Below, one piece after another: positions 48,201 through 58,737 of a stretch of DNA of 64,000 nucleotides. The notes beneath the pieces were generated by a model. The model searched no databases. It saw only the letters and a program-made list of their open reading frames with translations, and was not told the origin of the DNA. The DNA is taken from positions 23,468,199 through 23,532,198 of the forward strand of contig NC_090248.1 of the NCBI RefSeq assembly GCF_037325665.1, written 5' to 3'. This stretch comes from Littorina saxatilis. Taxonomy: Eukaryota > Mollusca > Gastropoda > Littorinimorpha > Littorinidae. A program made the translations under genes and the position numbers. Position 1 is the first letter of the stretch, and every line of letters starts with the position of its first letter.

Positions 48201-51180
48201 ATAAAAGGCAAACAGCAGGATGTGCTTTGTGGTAATATTGCCACACAATATAATGGAACTCGTCTTCTGAGCCCCCACCCTCTATTTTAGACTTGCACCC
48301 TTAAACCTTGATTTTTCAGATTTTCCATTCATAACCTCTGTAAATTATCTACCCTCCTTTTAAGACTCCCTCCCTATTTAAGGCATGGTTTTCTTACATT
48401 TTTTGTGGTCTTATAACGCAGGAACCATGGTATCGGTATTTCAAAAGGACAAAAAAATGAACAACAGTATGCAGAGCATCAGTCTTTTCCATGTGTGTGT
48501 GCTTAGATGAGTGCAAGCATTTTCACTCAATCACTTAATGGAGGAGGGGAAGGTGGTATTGGTCTAGGTTATTATTGTTGCATAAATCAAGATCAGACAG
48601 GAAAGTCTATCTGCGCGTGCCAATTTTACTCTTCAGGGGGAATAACTCCTTGTTGAACACACACAAATGTCCACTGTAACTTTTTTCCCTTTGCAGAAGG
48701 TGGACGCTTGTGAAGCCATGAATGGATGTCTGATGTGTCTTGCAAGAGAGTACCCCACTGTCAAGTTCTGCAAAATCACCGCTACAGATGCCAAGCTCAG
48801 CTCTCACTTTGTAAGTTTGCATTCAGTTCTGTTGCTTGCAATGTGGCTAAACTGGGTTTTTTTCAAGTCTGATTTCAGTTCTGAATGTGGTTGAACTTTT
48901 TTTGTAAGTCTGATTTCAGTTCTGTTGCTTAAAAAGTGGCTGAGCTGGTTGGAGCATAACTGCAGCTATTCATTTCGTTCTATTTCCTCTTTTATTTTAT
49001 CCTTTCTCTTCTGTGTCTACAACCAGTGTTAGTCTTTCGGATGAGACGAAAAACCGAGGTCCCTTCGTGTACACTATATTGGGGTGTGCACGTTAAAGAT
49101 CCCACGATTGACAAAAGGGTCTTTCCTGGCAAAATTGTATAGGCATAGATAAAAATGTCCATCAAATACCCGTGTGACTTGGAATAAAGGCCGCGAAAGG
49201 TGAACATTCGCCTAACAGGCTTGAGGTTTGCTGGTCGATGTGAATGCGTGATATATTGTGTAAAAAATTCCATCTCACACGGCATAAAGCGCTTTGAACT
49301 TCGGATAAGGCGCTATATAAATAAAGAGAATATGAATATGAATGGAGTAGAACATTTGAGTATTAAGTACATGTGTATTTAAACTTTGATTAACAAACTT
49401 CCAGCCTTAGGAACGTTTCTTCCTCCAAAGACGTAGTACTGCTGCCTACATCAGAACATGGCGGGATTATTAAAAATGGCCATACACACATGTAATCTTC
49501 CCATTTTAATGACAGAGTCGCCTTCTCTGTATAAGGTATATTGAGTGTAAAGCATGGCTCTGCTCAACAACAGCAACAAACGTTTCTTGGTTTTTGCAGG
49601 TGGATTTTGTCTGTGTGTTAGTGGGTATGCATGTGTTTCTGACAAAAGGTGTTATGAGTGTGACACGACTGTATTTTTTTCCTGCAGACAGTAGCGGGTG
49701 TACCAGCATTGTTGATCTACAAGAATGGAGAGCTGATCGGCAACTTCTTGCAGCTTTCCAAGGAGTTTGGGGATGACTTCTATGCCACAGATGTTGAAAG
49801 CTTCCTGGAAGAGTAAGTTCTGATTGTTGTTGAATGTATGCGGTTATACTGTAGAACTAAAGTGGCTGAACATATCAAAGTCAAACAGTCTGCAAGAATG
49901 AGGTGTGTTTCTGTGAAAATAATTACATGTATGTTTGAAGAAGCTAGTCATTGTAGAAATGGTAATGCTAGTCACAAATGACACTGGTTGCAACAAAAAA
50001 AGAAGCCAACTTATTGCAATCTTCTAAACAAATTGAGCAGGCAAGAACCGCTGTTCATTCTGAGAGAGAAGAACAATGATAACTCTCAGTGTAATACAGT
50101 GAAACACCTTTTAAAGACTTTCTTCTTTAAGACTTACCACCTCAGAAGACCTTGCTTTTTCAGATTGTCTATTCATAACCTCTGTAAATAATATAAACAA
50201 ACGGGCGGGGATGTAGCTCAGTCGGTAGCACGCTGGATTTGTATCCAGTTGGCCGCTGTCAGCGTGAGTTCGTCCCCACGTTCGGCGAGAGATTTATTTC
50301 TCAGTCAACTTTGCGTGCAGACTCTCCTCGGTGTCCGAACACCCCCCCATGTGTACACGCAAGCACAAGACCAAGTGCGCACGAAAAAAGATCCTGTAAT
50401 CCATGTCAGAGTTCGGTGGGTTATAGAAACACGAAAATACCCAGCATGCTTCCTCCGAAAACGGCGTATGGCTGCCTAAATGGCGGGGTAAAAAACGGTC
50501 ATACACGTAAAATTCTACTCGTGCAAAAAACACGAGTGTACATGGGAGTTTCAGCCCACGAACCCAGAAGAAGATATAAACAAAATGTACCTCCATTTTA
50601 AAACTCATTCCTTTTCCAGATCTGACTTCACAGATGTTTGAAGGTCACAAAAGGGAGGTTCCTAAACTTTATTCGTTTCTCAACTTCAAAAAGAGGAAGG
50701 TGTGGTCGGCTGAATTGAAATAGGAAAACCTTACCACACTAGACCCAAAGTTAAGAGTACAATTAAACATGATCAGCATAGAGTGGAGGCAGGGTGCCCG
50801 AGGGTTTCAAGAGTTAAATGTATTGTTGATCTACAGTAATTTCAATACCATAGGGTTAAGTATGTTTACTACATTCAAAATGTGTTTGTATGCTTTTACA
50901 GTGTGAAAGTTTGTGTTAAGTGTGTGTGTGTACATGTAATTTTGAGCGTTTGTACATACCTTTATTTGTGTGTCTGTCCATTTGTCTGTCTGGGTGTGTT
51001 TATCATCTGTGGCCAGATGTATACCGTAACTCTAACTACATGTTTTACTCTTCCTCTAGGCACGGTCTGTTGCCATCGAAAACGGGCATGCCTGTGATCC
51101 GTGACAAGACGACCGGGGAAATGCGCACCACTTTACCACAGGACGAGGAAGACAGTGGCAGCGACTTTGATGTCGATTAA
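44428..51180 (+). CDS. PDCL: Phosducin-like protein (G-beta-gamma assembly co-chaperone)
   Basis: Seven coding exons: 44428-44607, 46255-46380, 47569-47696, 48065-48167, 48697-48810, 49688-49812 and 51060-51180; 897 nt, 298 aa (human 301). Phases agree at every join. The start MAVSMDDKLLGEKAHYYCSS keeps the family N-terminus, followed by an acidic stretch with the SSSEDEAEPDED casein-kinase-type sites. TGPKGVIKDWREFKKLE is the conserved helix-1 G-beta-binding motif. EEHGLLPSK and the acidic tail DSGSDFDVD close it. Residues from VPQFGKVVRLSGDNF to FLEE form the thioredoxin-like domain (HIYED, EAMNGCLMCLAREYP, VPALLIYKNGELIGNF). It acts in cytosol with CCT to fold G-beta and load G-gamma (family knowledge). 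A 5' non-coding exon must exist, since an acceptor (TTTTCAG) precedes the ATG by 10 nt. A MITE starts at the donor of the second coding exon. Confidence 0.96.
44760..45270. repeat. Interspersed repeat (family P) with CA microsatellite, PDCL intron
   Basis: Begins GAGGAATACCCGGCTTCGCT, contains CACGTGTTGAAAATTTTCAT and AATATGCCCACCAAATTTGA and ends GAAGCCGTATATATATAGA after a CA tract (45133-45235). A second partial copy is at 45660-45820. Confidence 0.7.
45660..45820. repeat. Second family P copy, PDCL intron
   Basis: AGCACGTGTTGAAAATTTTC, CCTGAATATGCCCACCAAAT, TTTGGCCGTGCATCGCGAAC and AAGCCGTATATATAGAT in order. The two copies suggest that 44760-45820 arose by tandem insertion or duplication. 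Confidence 0.7.
46388..46963. mobile_element. TA-flanked MITE, pogo/Tigger-like, abutting a PDCL splice donor
   Basis: Imperfect inverted ends CAGTAGTACCTGCCATATCC and CAGTAGTCCCTTCCATTTCC, with TA at 46386-46387 and 46964-46965. The 5' TA overlaps donor position +6 of the second PDCL coding exon (GTAAGT at 46381-46386). The CAGT start and TA duplication suggest pogo/Tigger. No transposase. Confidence 0.75.
47055..47249. mobile_element. hAT-like MITE, 195 bp, PDCL intron
   Basis: Inverted ends CAGTGTTGTTCTCGG and CAGTATTGTTCCCAG; CTATCC is duplicated at 47049-47054 and 47250-47255. Interior matches 40238-40449. Confidence 0.7.
49019..49345 (+). mobile_element. SINE family D copy, 5'-truncated, PDCL intron
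   Basis: Reads GTCTTTCGGATGAGACGAAA, AACGTGCAC, then GGCATAAAGCGCTTTGAACT and GGCGCTATATAAATAAAGAG; same body as the minus-strand copy at 30116-30633 but without the tRNA-like head. Confidence 0.8.
50202..50573 (+). mobile_element. SINE family A, complete, PDCL intron
   Basis: Head CGGGCGGGGATGTAGCTCAG, body as in 3194-3578, AAGAAG tail. ATATAAACAAA is duplicated at 50191-50201 and 50574-50584. Frames of 76-120 aa across it are not genes. Confidence 0.9.
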
Positions 51181-51963
51181 ATTCACACTCTGACTATTTA
51201 AGTCACTTAAGTGTTCATCTTTCAGTCACGTTACATGTTGTAACAGTGTTTTCCCATACTAAGCACTGCCACTTTATGTTTCGTGAAGAAGTTTTACTTT
51301 TAGCCCATTTCATCTTGTTGGAGATACAGTTACTGATATGTATGGACAATGGCAATACTCAACAAGTATCATGTTTGAATCAAGCTGTACTGCATCATAC
51401 ATTGTGCAATAGTGAAGTGTAGGATTTTACAATGTATATTTCCATAGGTTTTGAGGATGTGAAATATCTCATTTTATCATTTGTGTCTTGTGTGTAAGCT
51501 TCACAAAATTGTCACCAACACTGGTCCATTACTATTTATATGGACTGGCTTTGTGCTACTTTTTGCTCATAAATGCAGGGCTAACACCTTTCCGGTTCTC
51601 GTCGGAAATGCGGTGTTTTTTTTACTTTTAAAACTGGAAAATCCGTTTTTTTAAAGTAAAACTTTGTTCTTTGTCCCTACAAGATAATAAAAAAAAAAGC
51701 CTCAGCTTCTGGGGGGCGCCGCCGTGGACCCTGGCCTCTCAGGTTTTTCACTTTTTTTTTACTGTTAGCCCTGTAAATGTGTTGTTGTCATCTTTTTAAC
51801 TTATTTAATAGCAGAGCAAGGTTGAGCCTTAATGGTATGTGTGACATGGAAAAACTCTGAAGTCAAAACAGATGTATGCTGTGTGTGTGTGTGAGAGAGA
51901 GGTGGTGTGGATTCCAGGAATCAAATGTTAAACTTCAATGTTGTCAGCACTTGTATGCTTTAC

Positions 51964-51969
51964 AATAAA
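51964..51969 (+). terminator. Polyadenylation signal of PDCL
   Basis: AATAAA about 785 bp after the stop, followed within 30 bp by a GT-rich stretch (TGGTTGTGTTGTTGGTC). The sequence between is the probable 3' UTR. Confidence 0.65.
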
Positions 51970-52058
51970 ACCATGTGTACATCTTATACTGGTTGTGTTG
52001 TTGGTCTGATTTTGTTGTTCATGTATGTTTTCTGTGTCTATACCTCTGTCTGTCTTTC

Positions 52059-52175
52059 TCTTCTTCTTTGTTCATGGGCTGAAACTCCCACCATCTTTTA
52101 CGTGTATGGCCGTTTTTACCCCGCCATTCAGGCAGCCATACACCACTTTTGGGGGGGAAGCATGCTGGGTATTTC
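52059..52175 (-). mobile_element. SINE family A 3' fragment
   Basis: Minus-strand match to the 3' third of the family A SINE (ACCCAGCATGC, GGCTGCCTGAATGGCGGGG, GGGAGTTTCAGCCCA). Confidence 0.75.
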
Positions 52176-52301
52176 ACTTTTTTTTCTGAGACGCTCACAG
52201 CTCACGTGTATTTATGCCATCAGACTGTCATTTTGACACTGCAATTCTGCACCAAGGGTTATTTTGGCATTACATACAGTGTGTCTCAAATTAAAAACAA
52301 A

Positions 52302-53513
52302 CAAGTCGCGTAAGGCGAAAATACAACATTTAGTCAAGCTCAGTCGAACTCACAGAATGAAACTGAACGCACTGCATTTTTTCACAATGACCGTAGTCTG
52401 CCGCTTGTGCAAAACGGAGTGAAACTGACGAGCCTGTTCAGCGCTGTTGTGGTTTCGCTGTGCTGCATAGCACGCTTTTCTGTACCTCTCTTCGTTTTAA
52501 CTTTCTGAGCGTGTTTTTAATCCAAACATATCATATCTATATGTTTTTGGAATCAGGAACCGACAAGGAATAAGACGGAATTGTTTTTAAATCGATTTCG
52601 GAAATTTAATTTTGATCATAATTTTTGACTCACATGCGAAGCAAAAGTGAGTCTATGTACTCACCCGAGTCGTCCGTCCGTCCGTCCGTCCGTCCGTCCG
52701 GACGTCCGTCCGTCCGTCCGGACGTCCGTCCGTCCGTCCGGAAAACTTTAACGTTGGATATTTCTTGGACACTATTCAGTCTATCAGTACCAAATTTGGC
52801 AAGATGGTGTATGATGACAAGGCCCCAAAAAACATACATAGCATCTTGACCTTGCTTCAAGGTCAAGGTCGCAGGGGCCATAAATGTTGCCTAAAAAACA
52901 GCTATTTTTCATATTTTTCCCATTTTCTCTGAAGTTTTTGAGATTCAATACCTCACCTATATATGATATATAGGGCAAAGTAAGCCCCATCTTTTGATAC
53001 CAGTTTGGTTTACCTTGCTTCAAGGTCAAGGTCACAGGAGCTCTTCAAAGTTGGATTGTATACATATTTTGAAGTGACCTTGACCCTGAACTATGGAAGA
53101 TAACTGTTTCAAACTTAAAAATTATGTGGGGCACATGTTATGCTTTCATCATGAGACACATTCGGTCACATATGATCAAGGTCAAGGTCACTTTGACCCT
53201 TATGAAATGTGACCAAAATAAGGTAGTGAACCACTAAAAGTGACCATATCTCATGGTAGAAAGAGCCAATAAGCACCATTGTACTTCCTATGTCTTGAAT
53301 TAACAGCTTTGTGTTGCATGACCTTGGATGACCTGGTCAAGGTCACATGTATTTTGGTAGGAAAAATGTGTAAAGCATGTGAGTCGTATGGGCTTTGCCC
53401 TTCTTGTTATATTTTTAATTTTCAGAGCTTGTGTTTAACACACATACACCACGACCCTCGTCTCGATTCCCCCCTCTATGTTAAAACATTTAGTCAAAAC
53501 TTGACTAAATGTA
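52302..53513 (-). mobile_element. Helentron-like element E1, second copy, with nested E2
   Basis: Reverse orientation: begins CAAGTCGCGTAAGGCGAAAA and CATTTAGTCAAGCT, ends AACATTTAGTCAAAACTTGA and CTAAATGTA. Excluding the nested E2 element it is about 430 bp. Terminal structure as in 6530-7386. Confidence 0.65.
52626..53406 (+). mobile_element. Helentron-like element E2 inserted in E1
   Basis: Starts TGACTCACATGCGAAGC, ends GCATGTGAGTCGTATGGGCT and TTGCCCTTCTTG: subterminal inverted repeats ACTCACATGC / GCATGTGAGT with a GGGC-TTT-GCCC hairpin just before the 3' end. It carries a CCGT minisatellite (52670-52740) and several CAAGGTCAAGGTC blocks. It sits between two T residues of E1 without target duplication, as Helentrons do. 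Reversed copies at 57295-58108 and 59270-60073. Confidence 0.7.
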
Positions 53514-54560
53514 AAAATGAAAAGAGTGACGGTTCTGAAATATTGGTGTGTTCACATTTGTATAAAATTATGTTTCTGAAGAAATTGTAGATTCTCATGG
53601 ATTATCATTACATACCCAACGACTCAACAAAACCTCAATATACATACTTGTTTTATTCAAAATCAATAGGGAAAATACATTTTTCTAGCACCCTGCTTTA
53701 CAACTATGCATACACAGAATCTACAGAGGAAGTTGAACACAAGAGAAAACATATGTTCTGCTCTTTTGGGTATGAAAATGCAAAAGCTAAGAGTAAGAAC
53801 ATTTACATTCTTTCAATTTGATAGGTAAAAAAAAAAAATCTGTTGAAAAAGCATTCAGGTTTCAATTTGATAGGTAAAAAAAGAATATGTTGAAAAAGTA
53901 TTCAGGTATATTAATTGTATGCATAAATAAAATATCACCATATTAATTTTGACAGTACATTTGAGACATCTTTTTCAGTTAGCAAAACAAAAACAATGCT
54001 TATGTACAATAACACATCCCTTGTGAAAAATCACAATGATGATGGAGAAATTCTACATGGACTCGGAAATAGCTGAGAAATGAATTCGAATAACACTCTC
54101 CCACACACACTCGCAGAAGCATGCTCACACAGAAACACACACATACACATGCACAAACATTATTTTAGAGAATGCAGTCAAAGGTAGGATCAAGCTATAC
54201 ATAAATGTACAAACAGTTGCATAATTGTTTCATTTACAAGCATTTTAAAACTAATATTTACACTTGATTCTACACATGCAGCAAGAACATAGCATGAACA
54301 GTTAACTTTCTTTTAAGTTTTTGTTTCTGGATGTTGCAGCTGGTTTTAACACAATGGTTTCCCATAAAATGTTCTTGCAAGAAAACCACTTGAAAATATC
54401 AGGGACAAATGGTGCCAAACATAAATAACGATTTGTTAACTTTACTGGGCCAAATCAATCATTTCAATTTGCTTTAAAAAGCCGGTGGAAGGGGCCGATT
54501 TTCTCCTGGAGGAAGGGGAAGATACTGGCATTATTTTGAAAGGTTGGGAAGAAAGCTGTA
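53514..54560. other. Probable LHFPL 3' UTR, no other gene
   Basis: AT-rich downstream of the LHFPL stop codon; a minus-strand AATAAA lies at 53657-53652, about 910 bp after the stop. A tandem TTTCAATTTGATAGGTAAAA doublet is at 53812-53920. Confidence 0.4.
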
Positions 54561-54566
54561 TGAGAT

Positions 54567-56772
54567 TTAAATGGCACGGATGGAAGAGGATCGTTTGGAC
54601 TTTTCGGTGTGGTGAGAGTACTCGGAGAAATGGTCCTCGGACAGTGCAGGGTGGCCGGACCTCTTGGACATGGTGTCGCTATGGAAACCGTTGTGGATCT
54701 CACCGTGGTGAACTGCAAGAGATCATAAAAAGATAAGAGTAAACAAGAGGCGAAGCCTTCAAGGTTCCCGTAAGAAATCGACAAACAGTAACACAAACTC
54801 ATTCACTCCGTCACACATACACACACACAGTAAGCATAGGGGACACGGTGCAAGAGTGGGAGACACTAGATCTGTCTGTCTGTAGCTAAGCCTTTCGGCC
54901 GGTGCAACACAACATTTTTACTCCGCAAAAATTTTACTCCGGAGTAAATATTTCGTACGAAATTCTTACTCCGAGTACACCTTTCGTACGAGAAAAGAAC
55001 TCCCCAAAGTACGAAATAATTACTCCCTCAACGAAATTTGTACCCCCCGGTTTTTTTTTACATCCAGTAAAAATCTCGTACGCAAAATTGGGATGCGGGC
55101 GAAGGGATAATGCCAATATTTGATCTCGCGCAAACAAATGTCGCAATACCCCTCCCCCGACCCCTTCCACCCCCCAAACTAACAAGGGACAGGGGAGTCA
55201 AAGTTTGGTACACCTGGCCGCGGCCGCGTGGGCAGTTTAATTGCTCGTGTTAGGTTGGAGTAATGTATTCGTTTTTTATTCGTCAGAGGAGTAACATTTG
55301 TGTACAAAATTTTACTCGGAACACACCTGTTGTGGGGAGTTATTTTCTCGTGTTATGGGGGAGTACTTTTTTCGTAAAGGGAGTAACATTTTCGTACGAA
55401 ATTTTTACTCCGGAGTAAAAATCTCGTGGGAGTAATTTTCTCGTGTTACACCGGGACACGCCTGCCGAGATCGACACTGTGCTAGCGGCTTTCGACAGCG
55501 CTTCCTCGCGCACACACTGGAAACACGCTGTGCAGATCAACCTGTAGGAAATCTTCTTTATTTATTTTTCTGGAGCTACGAAACCGAACAATTCAAGCAG
55601 TATGTAAGAAATGTTAAGTCCTTTGTACTGGAAACTTGCATTCTCCCAGTAAGGTAATATATTGTACTACGTTGCAAGCCCCTGGAGCAAATTTTTGATT
55701 AGTGCTTTTGTGAACAAGAAACAATTGACAAGTGGCTCTATCCCATCTCCCCCTTAGCTCCGCCGCGATATAACCTTGAATGGTTGAAAACGACGTTAAA
55801 CACCAAATAAATAAAGAAAGAAAGAACCGAACAATGAGAAATCGTCTTCCGAGTCCCCGAATCGGCGAACTGCAGCTCGGTGAGAACTGTATCTATACCA
55901 CAATCCTTCACGCGATCTGACCTAACCTTGACCCCTGACCTGGTCTACATACCACACACGGCACAAACCAGTCACCAGTTTTTACCCCCCCCCCCCCCCC
56001 CAAAAAAAAAAAAACCACCACCCATTTTCTTTGGATACACTCTTTAACTGCATACGTGCCGACGAAATGTTGATCATTGCTTCAATACTTTGAAGCTGTT
56101 GCTTGGATAATAACCAGGTAAAATGAGTATTTCTGTGTTTAGTCAAATGTTAAAGTTTCTACCACAGACATACACACATACGCACGCACGCACAGACAGA
56201 CAAAGTTACGATCGCATAGGCTACACTTACGTGAGCCAAAAATAAATCATTTGTTAATCAATTGAAAAGAGAATGTGATTTTTGTTTATAAGCTTTGTTT
56301 CTGTCAGGATGGTTGGTCGTTCAACACCGAATGACATTTAAACCACATATGCAAACGACTGAAATCATAAAGTATGCTTATCAACCACCCCACCCAAGGG
56401 CATTATACTTAAACACAACTTGAGTCTATCACCTACATGAAAGAATTGTGAATAACTAACTCACTATCATTGGACACAGCCTCAGTGATACAAATCTTGC
56501 TTCTAAAACGGGGCAGCTATATAGATGTAACTTGTAAGGCAACTCCACTAAATTGTAAGCCCTGTTGTCAAACAGTAAAACCAAGTGTGTAAACAACGTA
56601 ATTTCAGACACACAGGATTGAGTTTCGTGGGTGTTTTATTTCTTCTTTCTCGTTTTTCCATTAAATCTCTACCTTAAATTTGTACAATAATTCACACCTG
56701 TCTTATTACAGGTGACTGTCACATGCCGCTTTAAACGAAAAAGTAGGCATTTTGGGCCCAACAACCCCTCCC

Positions 56773-56858
<86 letters not shown>

Positions 56859-58153
56859 CTCTCTCTCTCTCTCTCTCTCTCCAGGAAGCAGCCTCTGGAA
56901 CTCTTCCGGACGCCCTGCGGCAATCCACCAATACGGATTCTTTTAGAACCAAATATTCTTTCCATTTAATGAACTCTCAGTATGAACAAATAAACTTGAT
57001 TGGTATGTTCTCTTTGTATACAGTTGTTCATTTTCGGAATTATGGTTTATCTGTGACAAAATCACGAAGATTTGGCTCTGTAATACATTGTTTTGCTGAC
57101 CTAATGTATTGATGCAAAGTATCCTTACTTTGCGTTTATCTTTATTGCTTTACACCCAGTTTTGAACTCTACCTTATGATCTACAATGCTTCTAGATATG
57201 TTCTATTAATGATGTTTTTATGTAACCTTTTTTCCCTAGTCATAGTTATAGTAAATTAGTTTAGTCCCTCTTTAGGGCGAGGGCCAGATGCAAACAAGAA
57301 GGGCAAAGCCCATACGACTCACATGCTTGACCTTGACCTTTACATGACCTTGACCATCAGGGTCAAGGTCAAATAACTAAACCTAGCAATGACATCATAC
57401 ACTAAGAACTGCTTTACACATTTTTCCTACCAAAATACATGTGACCTTGATCCAAGGTCATGCAACACAAAGCTGTTAATTCAAGACATAGGAAGTACAA
57501 TGGTGCTTATTGGCTCTTTCTACCATGAGATATGGTCACTTTTAGTGGTTCACTACCTTATTTTGGTCACATTTCATAAGGGTCAAAGTGACCTTGACCT
57601 TGTTCATATGTGACCAAATGTGTCTCATGATGAAAGCATAACATGTGCCCCACATAATTTGTAAGTTTGAAACAGTTATCTTCCATAGTTCAGGGTCAAG
57701 GTCACTTCAAAATATGTATACAATCCAACTTTGAAGAGCTCCTGTGACCTTGACCTTGAAGCAAGGTAAACCAAACTGGTATCAAAAGATGGGGCTTACT
57801 TTGCCCTATATATCATATATAGGTGAGGTATTGAATCTCAAAAACTTCAGAGAAAATGGGGAAAATGTGAAAATAGCTGTTTTTTAGACAACATTTATGG
57901 CCCCTGCGACCTTGACCTTGAAGCAAGGTCAAGATGCTATGTATGTTTTTTGGGGCCTTGTCATCATACACCATCTTGCCAAATTTGGTACTGATAGACT
58001 GAATAGTGTCCAAGAAATATCCAACGTTAAAGTTTTCCGGACGGACGTCCGGACGGACGGACGACTCGGGTGAGTACATAGACTCACTTTTGCTTCGCAT
58101 GTGAGTCAAAAAGCATATCTATGCTTATTCTTGTCACCCTCGAAAAATAAAGA

Positions 58154-58237
<84 letters not shown>

Positions 58238-58559
58238 TCAAAGAAATGTATATGCTGTTTCTCTTGGAAACAAGTAAATAATTATGTGATAATAATACAT
58301 CATTGCTTGATATTCATAATGCATTTTGAATGTCTTTTTAACTGTTTGACATGTTAATTATATACATTGTATTGTAATTAACTTAATTTTTATTTCTTCT
58401 TGTTATTAATCGAGTTACCCTCAATGGGCGAGGGCCGGACGAAAAAAAGCATGTATATTTTGCTTATTCTGTTACCCTCGATAAATAAATAAAGTTCAAA
58501 GTTCTCTCTCTCTCACTCACTCACTCACTCACTCACTCACTCACTCACTCACTCACTCA

Positions 58560-58612
<53 letters not shown>

Positions 58613-58693
58613 TCACTCACTCACTCACTCACTCTCACTCAGTCACTCACTCACTCACTCACTCTCTCACACTCACTCACACACACACACACA

Positions 58694-58737
<44 letters not shown>

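Noticed and set aside
50239-50608. Overlapping frames of 76-120 aa on both strands in the PDCL intron
   Set aside because: They lie within a SINE that also occurs at 3194-3578.
52625-53035. Frames with Arg-Pro-Ser or Thr-Asp-Gly repeats, and similar ones at 57.8 and 59.8 kb
   Set aside because: They translate the CCGT minisatellite of E2 elements.
54464-54802. 112-aa frame [12 protein letters not shown]... as a protein
   Set aside because: Wrong frame of the last LHFPL exon; the phase set by the upstream donor selects the frame ending SSSIRAI.
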